Source: JBCBDX01 sp039815825 (GTDB lineage Bacteria > Pseudomonadota > Alphaproteobacteria > Rhizobiales > Rhizobiaceae). From it: a stretch of 64,000 bases of DNA. This document shows positions 7,432-15,536 of the stretch, in pieces (position 1 is the first letter of the stretch; each line of letters opens with the position of its first letter). The stretch covers positions 42,032-106,031 of the forward strand of contig JBCBYO010000008.1 of assembly GCA_039815825.1 (NCBI GenBank). The letters run 5' to 3'. The notes under the pieces are model-generated. The model searched no databases. It had not been told where the DNA came from and saw only the letters and a list, made by a program, of their open reading frames with translations. The translations under genes and the position numbers were made by a program.

Positions 7432-8861
7432 AGAGTTGTTGAACCTTGGAGCAGTGCCATGACGTCACGGCGAACAATTTTTCCCCGAGCGTTCTTGGGG
7501 ATAGCGTCGGTAAAAATATACTGAGTAGGCACGGCCTCGGCTCGCACTTGTGTCCTGCACCAGCTTCTCAACTCAGATTTCGACACTGCCTGGCCTTCGT
7601 TAAATACCACCGCGACGGCCACGGCTTCACCTAGAACCTCATCTGGAACACCAAACGCGCACGCTTCCGACACGGCATCGTGCCTTTCCAGCATCATATC
7701 GACTTCTTCAGCAAGAATTTTAATCCCACCGCGATTGATCTCGGTCTTGCTTCGCCCAACGAGAGTAAGTTCACCGCCTGCCGTCAACTCACCGATGTCG
7801 CCAGTACGAAACCATTCGCCATGCATTGCTTCTGCGGTTTTTTCTGGTGCATTCAGATACCCCAACATTTGGCTAGGTGAGCTAACTAAAACCTCTCCGC
7901 GACCAGACGCGGCAATTTCGCCATTCTCGAGCCTGATGGCATATACTCCGCCCCATATTCGGCCAACAAAACCGTCTCTTTGCCCAGCTTCGGCGAGACT
8001 GCCTCCGCCAATCCAATTGGCAGTCTCCGTCATTCCATACATGTTGAAAACCGACGAGCAGCCGGTCCAATCCTGAACCGCTTTCCAGTTTGGAATGGAT
8101 AGAGGGGCCGACCCCACATGCACCCTTTGGAGTGTTCGTTTTTTGGGTCGCTGCATTCGCAGTACGAGTTTCCAGAAAGTCGGTACGGAACTCATAAACG
8201 TGATTTCGTGATTGTCGATCAAAGACCCCATTTGAGCGATTTCTGCCAGGGACGGGCTCGGAAGAAGGTGAAGCGCATTTCCTGCAGCGAGCGGTGTCAG
8301 GCAGTTGCCAATCAAACCGTGCCCAAAAAACAGTGGTAAAATGCACAGGGTGTTTTTCGACACACCCCTGTCGATAAAGCAATTGTTGAGCGCCAGGCGG
8401 GCATTGAGACTTCGGATGCTGTGGACAATACCTTTCGGCGTTCCCGTTGTACCCGAAGTCATGAGGACAAGCGCAGGTTGATCGACGTCCAGTGGTTTGG
8501 GTTTTGATGGCACAGCACCATCGTGGTTATCGTTGTCCGCCATAAAAGGAACTATGCTGGCGTCATGATCACCATACCAATCGCTCGCACCAGTGTGTTC
8601 AACGACAGTCTGTTGTTCAATCGGCTGCAGGCCAGGGTTAACCAGAACAACGCAGTTTCCCAGTGTCCAGTGAGCGAACAATAAGGATAGCGCTTTGATC
8701 GGATCAGCTTCACTGACGACGACGCGACAATTCCACTTGGTTGATTTCCCAATGCTTTCTGTCACCAGTTTGCGAAACGCCAAAATGCTGTAGCTGGTGT
8801 CTTGGCGATGATCGTAGATACTGGCCGTTGCTGGAAAACAATCGAGCATTGGTATGTGCAT
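7428..8861 (-). CDS. AMP-forming acyl-CoA/acyl-ACP ligase (ANL superfamily)
   Basis: This 477-residue enzyme activates a carboxylic acid as its adenylate and passes it to a thiol. Motifs in order: P-loop TSGTTGTPKG, YGMTE, TGDIGEL, the hinge GRSKTEINRGGIKI, and the C-terminal catalytic lysine in NARGK. It is somewhat shorter than most acyl-CoA synthetases, mainly at the N terminus. It is the first gene of the ligase/GNAT/ACP operon and reads away from the candidate precursor gene, with about 310 bp between them. The acid substrate cannot be told from sequence. Confidence 0.88.
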   Translation of the reverse strand: MHIPMLDCFPATASIYDHRQDTSYSILAFRKLVTESIGKSTKWNCRVVVSEADPIKALSLLFAHWTLGNCVVLVNPGLQPIEQQTVVEHTGASDWYGDHDASIVPFMADNDNHDGAVPSKPKPLDVDQPALVLMTSGTTGTPKGIVHSIRSLNARLALNNCFIDRGVSKNTLCILPLFFGHGLIGNCLTPLAAGNALHLLPSPSLAEIAQMGSLIDNHEITFMSSVPTFWKLVLRMQRPKKRTLQRVHVGSAPLSIPNWKAVQDWTGCSSVFNMYGMTETANWIGGGSLAEAGQRDGFVGRIWGGVYAIRLENGEIAASGRGEVLVSSPSQMLGYLNAPEKTAEAMHGEWFRTGDIGELTAGGELTLVGRSKTEINRGGIKILAEEVDMMLERHDAVSEACAFGVPDEVLGEAVAVAVVFNEGQAVSKSELRSWCRTQVRAEAVPTQYIFTDAIPKNARGKIVRRDVMALLQGSTTL

Positions 8862-9170
8862 TGGGACTGCCTAACGTTCGCACTAATAGGTTCGAGCAGT
8901 ATCAAAAGACGACAGGAACGCAAAAGGTGTTTTGCCGTTGCAAGGCGGTGGGAGATCAACGGGCGCGAAATACGATATGTTTGGAAACGCGTTAGGGTCT
9001 AAGGAATTCTTCGGCCAACGCCACGCGGCCGCCAAGCTTATGAATAAACTTCGTTTATTCGATTTTTACCACCATTTTGAACGGGACAGGCCAAGACGGT
9101 CATTGATTTCATGCCCCCGATGCCGTAGACGCAGATAACGGAACTTGGCCAAAAAAAGTGGTAACGCAAA
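8862..9170. other. Divergent intergenic region of the island
   Basis: This 309-bp stretch separates the minus-strand ligase operon from the plus-strand candidate precursor, so it should carry promoters in both directions. A frame from 8932 to 9138 exists but has no recognisable protein features. A perfect palindrome lies at 9042-9060. Confidence 0.6.
9042..9060. promoter_or_regulatory. Perfect 8-bp inverted repeat, operator candidate
   Basis: GAATAAAC and GTTTATTC flank a 3-base TTC centre. The repeat lies 111 bp before the candidate precursor gene in the divergent region. It is followed by GATTTTT, so a weak plus-strand terminator is also possible, but the AT-rich stem favours a protein-binding site. 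No regulator gene is adjacent. Confidence 0.45.
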
Positions 9171-9272
9171 ATGAGCAAAAAAGTGTACGAGAAAGCGACT
9201 GTTGAAAAGCGCGAAAAGCTCGAAAAAATTGCGGCGATTAAAAAACCTGTTTCAGGCGTTTCGGCCGGTTAA
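9171..9272 (+). CDS. Candidate RiPP precursor peptide, 33 residues
   Basis: The peptide starts MSKKVYEKATVEKREKLEK and ends KKPVSGVSAG. The lysine-rich start with Y-E-K-x-T-(V) resembles the YxxPxL leader motif that lasso-type leader-binding proteins recognise; here Pro is Ala and Leu is Val. The first ~22 residues would be the leader and the short Gly/Ser/Pro-containing end the core. There is no Cys, and the only core candidates for modification are Ser and Lys. ATG 9171 follows a weak ribosome site. It is followed by a hairpin and the formyltransferase gene, and is 2.5 kb from the pqqD-like operon. The assignment rests on context and motif; the product is unproven. Confidence 0.6.
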   Translation: MSKKVYEKATVEKREKLEKIAAIKKPVSGVSAG

Positions 9273-9281
9273 CAACTCTCT

Positions 9282-9305
9282 CCTGAGTGACTAAAACCAC
9301 TCAGG
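9282..9305 (+). promoter_or_regulatory. Intercistronic hairpin after the candidate precursor
   Basis: CCTGAGTG and CACTCAGG form a perfect 8-bp stem with an 8-base loop, starting 10 bases after the precursor stop and ending 13 bases before the formyltransferase start. No T-run follows, so it is more likely an attenuator or mRNA-stabilising hairpin than a full terminator, the usual arrangement for an abundant small peptide followed by an enzyme. Confidence 0.6.
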
Positions 9306-9318
9306 CGATCTGCGGCCG

Positions 9319-10293
9319 ATGCGGTATTCATGTGCGCTGGTAGCCGAGGCAAGTGTTTACGCTCGGCATGGCCTGAAAGCATTGATGTCCTGCGGCATCG
9401 AAGTGCCCTATGTGTGGGCGAGCCAACCTAACCTTTATAAGTTTGATAATCGGGAACGAATTAAGCTCCTACTCGGGCTAGATTCACGTCGCCTGAAAGC
9501 TGCGCAAATCGCAGCCCATATGGGTGTAAACGTATTAAAGGCCGATAGGAAAACGCTACCCGCAGTTTTCGCTGAGTCCGAAAGCATCGATCTTATTGTT
9601 GTTTTTGGATCCGAAATTATCTTCCCGCAGAGCTTCATCGATACGTGCCCGGTTCCGGTTGTGAACTTTCATCCCGCATTGCTGCCGCATTACCGAGGGC
9701 CAAGGCCACTACACGCGCTGGTTTTAAATGGTGATGCCGATCGCTATGGCGGATTTACAGCTCACATACTGACAGGAGAGATCGATGCAGGGCCAATAAT
9801 CAAGCAAATACCTTTGGCTCTATCGGACTATCCGGACGTGATCTGTTGGGAGGAAGCAATCCTCGGGTCATCAGAAGGCCTTATTCGTGAAGGCGTGATC
9901 CCCTATTTGGAAGGCTCACTTTCGCCCAGTTACCAAGACGAAGATGAGGCAAGCTACTTTGCCTCTAGCCAAGTTCCCGACGCGATCACACATTCAATGT
10001 CGTTTCGTGAAGTGGAAAACTTTCTACAAAAGGCCCCTCAAATATATGCAAACACAAGACTGAGGTATGCTGACACGCTTGGTCGAACAAAGACTGTGCG
10101 GCTCATGGGGACGGCTCGTCACCTGGGTGGGCCCACCCAGGCCAAACCAAAAGTGACGCGCTCATATATTGAAATGGATCTCAAAGATGCTCGCGTGCGG
10201 CTGAGTTTCAGCCATTGGTCGCATCGTATGAGGATCAAACTCAGACGCCATTTCGCAAGACTGTCACGTCGCCTTCGGCCAGTTGACCCGTAA
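9319..10293 (+). CDS. Formyltransferase-family protein (Fmt-like N-terminal domain)
   Basis: The 324-residue protein has the 10-formyltetrahydrofolate formyltransferase core: VNFHPALLPHYRGPRPLHAL, with the catalytic Asn and His, and GEIDAGPI with the catalytic Asp. It is distinct from the housekeeping Fmt at 37082-37984 and lacks a recognisable Fmt C-terminal tRNA-binding domain; its own tail is Lys/Arg-rich. Relatives act on amino sugars in polysaccharide or natural-product pathways. Position right after the candidate precursor, separated by a hairpin, suggests a tailoring role, but the substrate is unknown. The start has only a weak ribosome site. Confidence 0.8.
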   Translation: MRYSCALVAEASVYARHGLKALMSCGIEVPYVWASQPNLYKFDNRERIKLLLGLDSRRLKAAQIAAHMGVNVLKADRKTLPAVFAESESIDLIVVFGSEIIFPQSFIDTCPVPVVNFHPALLPHYRGPRPLHALVLNGDADRYGGFTAHILTGEIDAGPIIKQIPLALSDYPDVICWEEAILGSSEGLIREGVIPYLEGSLSPSYQDEDEASYFASSQVPDAITHSMSFREVENFLQKAPQIYANTRLRYADTLGRTKTVRLMGTARHLGGPTQAKPKVTRSYIEMDLKDARVRLSFSHWSHRMRIKLRRHFARLSRRLRPVDP

Positions 10294-10314
10294 ATTGCCA
10301 TTGCGAAGCGCGCA

Positions 10315-11814
10315 TCAGGTAGCAGCCGGCGCCTCAACTGCTTCATTGATCTGCCCGAGCGCCGCGCGAACACCGCGATCGTTTAGAACATTGACCCATC
10401 GGTCAAATGCAGATGCAAACCGTGTGTTATTTCCAACGTTGCCATAGTACTTTTCTTGCGAAATCCATTGGCTGGGATTGTTCAATGCTCGCTCGGCCAC
10501 AATTTTGAGCTCCCCAGCCGATGGATCATTCGGCGCGATTGGTGAGCCATCTTCGCGCACGCCAAGGCAATAACGCATCCACAACGCGCTCATCAAAGCA
10601 AGGCCATCAACAGGATGACCATTTGCCAAAGCGTCGCGAATGGATGGCACGATAAAACCCGACTGTCGGCTTGAACCGTCAAAAGCGACGCGCCGGGTTG
10701 TGTCCACGATCTCTGCGTTGGCAAACCGCCGGTCGATTAACTCAAGATACGCTGTTGGTGTCATGCCTTGGACCGGTTGCACGTTAGGCGCAACTTCATG
10801 GATCATGGTTTGCTTGAAAAAACCACGGATGCCCGCATCGCCCATCGCAGCCGAGATTGTCTCAATACCCAACAGGTCACCTGGAATGGAAACAATCTGG
10901 TGGCCGCCATTGAGAATGCGTAGCTTCATCGCTTCATAGGCATGAACATGGTGAGAGAGCGTCGCCCCGACCTTGTCCCAGCCCGGGCGGCCTGCACAAA
11001 AGTTGTCTTCGATAACCCACTGTCGGAAGTTTTCATGGGTGACAGGCGCCGCATCGTCTATGCCGAAGCCACGCGCCAATGCCATTTCGTGGGGGCCGGT
11101 GGCCGGTACAATACAGTCAACCATGGAGTTGGGGAACGTGCAGTTCTTATCGATCCAGGACGCCAATTCAGGGTCGGAAAGTGAAGCAAGCGTTACAACT
11201 GCAAGGCGAAGGATTGCGCCATTACCTTGAAGATTGTCACAAGATAACGCCGTGAAAGGCCCGGTTCCCGCATCCCGTCTTTGCTTGAGGGCCGCGATCA
11301 TCGCGCCAAATGCAGTTCGCGGTGATTGCGGATTTGCACTGTCATGGACGATATCCGGATGGCCAGCATCAAAGCCGCCGGTTGCAGGATCAATATAGTA
11401 ACCGCCTTCGGTAACAGTTAGCGAAACAATGCGAATGTCAGGGCGCGCCATTCTTTCAACAAGCGCCGCGTTGTCCGCTTCAACGGGAACGAAATCGATC
11501 ATCGAACCGATTATTTCCGCAGATTTGCCCGATGGATCAAGCTCAATAAGTGTGGTCAAACAGTCTTGCGCCTTGAGGCGTTCACGTTGTTGGGCATCCG
11601 CCGGACGAACCCCCGCGCCCACAATGGCCCAGTCGTGCGCAAGGCCCATATCCATCAGGCGATGCAAATACCAAGCTTGGTGGGCACGATGGAAATTACC
11701 CAATCCGATATGCACGATGCCAGCGCTCAGGCTTTTGCGTGCATAGCGCGGAACTTTAACACCGGTCGGCATCTGACCCAGCGTCGTGTCGCGAAGCGCA
11801 ATCAGCTCATCCAT
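10315..11814 (-). CDS. mtlK: Mannitol 2-dehydrogenase
   Basis: This 499-residue protein belongs to the long-chain mannitol dehydrogenase family, oxidising D-mannitol (or arabinitol) to the ketose with NAD. Visible marks are the N-terminal Rossmann start IVHIGLGNFHRAHQAWYL and the lysine-containing helical segment in HAYEAMKLRILNGGHQIV, where Lys and His form the active site of this family. It is the last gene of the smo operon; its start overlaps the smoS stop by 13 bp. Order and length match smo/mtlK clusters of other alphaproteobacteria. Confidence 0.92.
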   Translation of the reverse strand: MDELIALRDTTLGQMPTGVKVPRYARKSLSAGIVHIGLGNFHRAHQAWYLHRLMDMGLAHDWAIVGAGVRPADAQQRERLKAQDCLTTLIELDPSGKSAEIIGSMIDFVPVEADNAALVERMARPDIRIVSLTVTEGGYYIDPATGGFDAGHPDIVHDSANPQSPRTAFGAMIAALKQRRDAGTGPFTALSCDNLQGNGAILRLAVVTLASLSDPELASWIDKNCTFPNSMVDCIVPATGPHEMALARGFGIDDAAPVTHENFRQWVIEDNFCAGRPGWDKVGATLSHHVHAYEAMKLRILNGGHQIVSIPGDLLGIETISAAMGDAGIRGFFKQTMIHEVAPNVQPVQGMTPTAYLELIDRRFANAEIVDTTRRVAFDGSSRQSGFIVPSIRDALANGHPVDGLALMSALWMRYCLGVREDGSPIAPNDPSAGELKIVAERALNNPSQWISQEKYYGNVGNNTRFASAFDRWVNVLNDRGVRAALGQINEAVEAPAAT

Positions 11815-12581
11815 TGACCACCATCCACATTATAAGTTTGGGCGACGATGTAGTCCGCTTCCTCGCTGGCCAGAAAAACAGCCATGCCCGTCAGATCATC
11901 CGGTGTGCCCATGCGCCCGAATGGCACGCCTGCTCCCACCTCTTTTTTCTTTTGACCGGGAACCTTGTTTTCGTACTTCGCGAAAAAAGCGTCGACGCCA
12001 TCCCAATGCTCGCCATCCACAACACCCGGCGAAATCGCGTTAACGTTGATGCCATGTTTAATCAGATCAAGACCTGCTGACTGGGTGAGCGAGATGACTG
12101 CGGCTTTGCTCGCGCAATAAACACCGACCAGTGGCTCACCACGGCGCCCAGCCTGGCTCGCCATATTGATGATCTTGCCCCGGATCCGGTGGGCAATCAT
12201 ATGTCGAGCGACGACCTGAAGCGTGAACAGCGTGCCTTTGACATTCACATCAAAGATGCGGCTATAATCCGCCTCTGTAATCTCGACGATAGGCGCGGCA
12301 GTGAAAAGTGCGGCGTTGTTGATCAGGATGTCGACGGGGGCAAAACCATAGCCCTCAGCAAAACCAAGGGCGGCCTCGATACTTTGCGGGTCTGTCACAT
12401 CGACATGCACCGCCAAGCAATTGTCCGGATCAATATCCATTGCTGTGGCCGATGCGCGGTCTTCGTCGATATCGGCGATCACCACTCGCGCACCTTCACG
12501 CGCATAGGCTTTGGCAAAAGCTTTGCCGATGCCGCGCGCGGCACCGGTTATGATCGCGTTTTTGCCAGCCAAGCGCGCCAT
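11802..12581 (-). CDS. smoS: Sorbitol (L-iditol) dehydrogenase, SDR family
   Basis: A 259-residue short-chain dehydrogenase. The NAD-binding motif is TGAARGIGKAFA near residue 12, and the catalytic Ser-Tyr-x3-Lys is seen as MASQAGRRGEPLVGVYCASKAA. It oxidises sorbitol to fructose in this family. The start ATG overlaps the smoK stop (TGATG), and the 3' end overlaps mtlK, so translation of smoK, smoS and mtlK is coupled. Confidence 0.92.
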   Translation of the reverse strand: MARLAGKNAIITGAARGIGKAFAKAYAREGARVVIADIDEDRASATAMDIDPDNCLAVHVDVTDPQSIEAALGFAEGYGFAPVDILINNAALFTAAPIVEITEADYSRIFDVNVKGTLFTLQVVARHMIAHRIRGKIINMASQAGRRGEPLVGVYCASKAAVISLTQSAGLDLIKHGINVNAISPGVVDGEHWDGVDAFFAKYENKVPGQKKKEVGAGVPFGRMGTPDDLTGMAVFLASEEADYIVAQTYNVDGGQWMS

Positions 12582-13588
12582 CAGATACGCAAACCCTTGT
12601 CGTCGAACTTGTGGATTTGGCCGGCTTCAGGTGTCAGATAGACAGTGTCGCCGTGCGAAACGCTCATCTCACCTCCAGTGCGCACTGTCAGGGGATCACA
12701 ACCTTCAATTCCATGCACGTGAATGAAGGTATCAGAGCCCAAATGCTCGGCCACACCGACCGTACCTTTCCAGGCGTCTTTCTTCGCTTTCGTTGATACT
12801 TCTATGTGTTCCGGGCGCACACCAATGGCACGACCACCCAAGCGGCCAGCTTCCTCACCCTCAACAAAGTTCATTTTGGGCGAACCGATGAAACCGGCAA
12901 CAAACTTGTTTCTCGGGTTCTTGTAGAGCTCAAGTGGCGACCCAACCTGTTCGATCACACCTGCCTGCAAGACCACGATCTTGTCAGCCATAGTCATGGC
13001 TTCCACCTGATCGTGGGTGACGTAAATCATTGTCGTGCCCAAACGATTATGCATCTCACTAATCTCAAGGCGCATGCCAACCCGTAAAGCAGCATCAAGG
13101 TTTGAAAGCGGCTCATCGAACAAGAACGCCGTGGGGTCGCGGACAATCGCACGGCCGATGGCAACACGTTGACGCTGGCCGCCCGACAATTGACCCGGCT
13201 TGCGATCAAGATAGTCCGTTAAGTTCAGCGCCTTTGCAGCAGCTTCGATGCGTTTGTTCTGTTCAGCTTCATCAACGCCAGCCATACGCATTGGGAACGC
13301 AATGTTCTTGCGCACGGTCATGTGCGGATAAAGTGCGTAGGTTTGGAACACCATGGCCAAGCCGCGTTTCGAGGGTGAGACCTCGGTAACATCCTGGTCG
13401 TTGATAAGGATACGACCGGATGTAGTTTCCTCAAGTCCAGCAATCAGACGTAAAAGCGTTGACTTGCCGCAGCCCGATGGCCCCACGAAAACAGCAAACT
13501 CGCCGTCCTCAATGGTCAGGTTGATTGGCGGGATGACTTGCGTTTCGCCAAAGCTCTTGGTGACATTTTCTAAGACAATACGTCCCAT
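12581..13588 (-). CDS. smoK: Polyol ABC transporter ATP-binding protein
   Basis: The 335-residue ATPase drives uptake of sorbitol/mannitol. It has Walker A GPSGCGKST, Q-loop, signature LSGGQRQRVAIGRAI, Walker B AFLFDEPLSNLD and the switch His in THDQVEAM, followed by a TOBE-type C-terminal domain, as in the MalK/UgpC branch. An AGGAAA ribosome site precedes the ATG. It lies between the permease gene smoG and smoS. Confidence 0.93.
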   Translation of the reverse strand: MGRIVLENVTKSFGETQVIPPINLTIEDGEFAVFVGPSGCGKSTLLRLIAGLEETTSGRILINDQDVTEVSPSKRGLAMVFQTYALYPHMTVRKNIAFPMRMAGVDEAEQNKRIEAAAKALNLTDYLDRKPGQLSGGQRQRVAIGRAIVRDPTAFLFDEPLSNLDAALRVGMRLEISEMHNRLGTTMIYVTHDQVEAMTMADKIVVLQAGVIEQVGSPLELYKNPRNKFVAGFIGSPKMNFVEGEEAGRLGGRAIGVRPEHIEVSTKAKKDAWKGTVGVAEHLGSDTFIHVHGIEGCDPLTVRTGGEMSVSHGDTVYLTPEAGQIHKFDDKGLRI

Positions 13589-13598
13589 GGTCTTTTTC

Positions 13599-14435
13599 CT
13601 ATTTCACCGCACCGAAGGTGAGGCCTTGAACAAGTTGTTTTTGACAGAACCAGCCGAGCACGATGATCGGGCCGACAGCAGCAGTGGAGACAGCTGAAAG
13701 GCGACCGAAGAAGAGCCCTTCCGGCGCACGGTTACCTTCAATCAGCTTGGAAAGGGTTGCGGCGTCCGTCGTGGTAAGCCGCACCGTCCAATAAGCCTCG
13801 TTCCAGCAAAAGATGAAAATGAGAAGCGCGGTCGATGCGATACCGCCCCAGGCAAGCGGCACAAGAATTTCCTTCACCTCGCCCCATGTGGTGACCCCAT
13901 CCATTTGGCCCGCTTCGATGATCTCTTTGGGAATTTCCTTAAAGTAGGTGAAAAGCATCCAGATCGCGATCGGCAGATTGATCAGGCACAGGACAAGAAT
14001 GAGCAGGAAGTGCGTGTCAAAGATGCCAAGGAAGTTCTTGGTTAGGAACGTCATCGGGTAAAGCACAGCAGCAGCCGGTAGCATCTTGGTCGACAGCATC
14101 CACATCAACACGTCTTTGGTGCGGCGCGTTGGATTGAAAGCCATGGCGTATGCGCATGGGATACCGACGACGAGGCAAAAGGCGGTCGCAAAGACAGAAG
14201 TGATGACCGAATTGATCGCAAAGCGCCAATAGTCATAATTCTCAGTCATGTTGATGTAGTTTTCGAGTGTAGGCGAAAAGAAAAACAAAAACTCGGGCTT
14301 TACCGCGTCTGCGTCCGTCTTGAAGCTGGTCAATACCATCCAGAAAATTGGAAAGAAAAACAGCAGCCCAACAACCCAGGCCAACGTGGCGCGGCTGATA
14401 CGTCCGGTTTTTGTGGATTGTGCAACAATGGCCAT
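13599..14435 (-). CDS. smoG: Polyol ABC transporter permease SmoG
   Basis: A 278-residue inner-membrane permease of the MalG type with six predicted helices and the cytoplasmic EAA loop (EIIEAGQMDGVTTWGEVKEI). ATG 14435 is chosen because GAGGAG lies about 9 bases upstream; an in-frame TTG at 14453 would place the ribosome site inside the gene. It pairs with SmoF to form the channel energised by SmoK. Confidence 0.9.
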   Translation of the reverse strand: MAIVAQSTKTGRISRATLAWVVGLLFFFPIFWMVLTSFKTDADAVKPEFLFFFSPTLENYINMTENYDYWRFAINSVITSVFATAFCLVVGIPCAYAMAFNPTRRTKDVLMWMLSTKMLPAAAVLYPMTFLTKNFLGIFDTHFLLILVLCLINLPIAIWMLFTYFKEIPKEIIEAGQMDGVTTWGEVKEILVPLAWGGIASTALLIFIFCWNEAYWTVRLTTTDAATLSKLIEGNRAPEGLFFGRLSAVSTAAVGPIIVLGWFCQKQLVQGLTFGAVK

Positions 14436-14449
14436 AGGTTCGGTGCTCC

Positions 14450-15388
14450 TCAATCCATCAGTGTTTTGCCGATCATCCGAAGCAGGAAGATCGCAACGAT
14501 ATTGGCTAGAATGACAGCAAAGATGCCGGTGGCGCTGGCGGCGCCAATATTATTGTTGGCAAATTCGCCGATCAGGTAAGGCAGGTTCTTGTTGCCGTTA
14601 CCCCGGCTGACAATTTCGATTTCCGCGTAAAGCGACAGGTGAAAAATCGCTTGGATCATGACGACAATGGCAATCGGCCGCCCAAGGTGCGGCAGCGTCA
14701 AGAACCGGAATTGCGACCAAGCGCTTGCGCCATCCAAAACAGCTGCTTCTTTTTGCTGCTGATCTTCAGATTGCAACGAAGTCATGAAGATGAGGACGGC
14801 AAACGGTGTCCATTGCCAAGTGACCATGATGATCACCGCGATGGCCGAAGTCTGTGTAGCTCTAAATGAAATCGGCTCAAGCGTTGGCCAAAGCGAGAAA
14901 AACCAGCCGATAACTGGCACTTCCTTCAGCCAGACGATCAGGTCATTAATGCCGCCAACGGCCAAGCCCTGCAATCCGAGCACGGGGTCAAGGATCATGT
15001 TGATCCACAATACCGCGTTGACGGCTGGCATAACGAAAAACGGCGAGATTAAAAGCACCCGGACAATGCCGCGTCCGGGAAATGCTTTATTGATGAGAAC
15101 TGCGATCGCAATGCCGATGAGAACAGTGAAGAAAAGGATACTGGTCACAATGAAGAGGCTGTTCTGGATCGCAAACAGGAAGTCTTTTGAGTTCAGTACG
15201 AACTCGTAGTTCCCGAAGCCGCGCCAATTGCTAATGGACGGTGTTGTCCATTCTGGGCGACGCAGGCTGTTAAGCACGTACCGGATAAAAGAAAAGTAGA
15301 GCGTCATGCTCAGCGGCACGAGCATCCAGATCAAAAGCAGCAACACTGCTGGCGTCTGGAGTAAGCGGGGGAGCGTTCGATTTGACAT
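14450..15388 (-). CDS. smoF: Polyol ABC transporter permease SmoF
   Basis: A 312-residue MalF-type permease with the EAA loop (EAAVLDGASAWSQFRFLTLP). The first helix begins about 12 residues after ATG 15388 (LLQTPAVLLLLIWMLVPLS), which fits the family; ATG 15424 would add 12 polar residues. It is separated from smoE by a stem-loop and its stop lies just before smoG. Confidence 0.9.
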   Translation of the reverse strand: MSNRTLPRLLQTPAVLLLLIWMLVPLSMTLYFSFIRYVLNSLRRPEWTTPSISNWRGFGNYEFVLNSKDFLFAIQNSLFIVTSILFFTVLIGIAIAVLINKAFPGRGIVRVLLISPFFVMPAVNAVLWINMILDPVLGLQGLAVGGINDLIVWLKEVPVIGWFFSLWPTLEPISFRATQTSAIAVIIMVTWQWTPFAVLIFMTSLQSEDQQQKEAAVLDGASAWSQFRFLTLPHLGRPIAIVVMIQAIFHLSLYAEIEIVSRGNGNKNLPYLIGEFANNNIGAASATGIFAVILANIVAIFLLRMIGKTLMD

Positions 15389-15488
15389 AATTCTACTGTC
15401 CCGGCGAATCATTGGCTTCGCCATCCACGTTACGATGAATGTTGTTGTTTTCAGATGCGGGCGTTATCAGCCACGCTAAACCAAACGG

Positions 15489-15519
15489 GGAAGGCCCGGC
15501 CCGTTCAACCGGGCCTTCC
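15489..15519 (-). promoter_or_regulatory. Stem-loop between smoE and smoF
   Basis: GGAAGGCCCGG and CCGGGCCTTCC form a perfect 11-bp GC-rich stem around a 9-base loop. It lies 18 bases past the smoE stop. There is no long T-run on the minus strand, so it probably gives partial termination or protects the smoE mRNA end, raising binding-protein levels over the permeases. Confidence 0.75.
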
Positions 15520-15536
15520 GTTGGGAGAATGGTTGC

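Noticed and set aside
9042..9066. Palindrome followed by T residues as a terminator
   Set aside because: Stem is AT-rich and the T-run is short; it lies in a divergent promoter region where no upstream plus-strand gene needs ending.
8932..9138. 68-codon frame in the divergent region
   Set aside because: Ends in an Arg run, no domain, no ribosome site, overlaps the palindrome.
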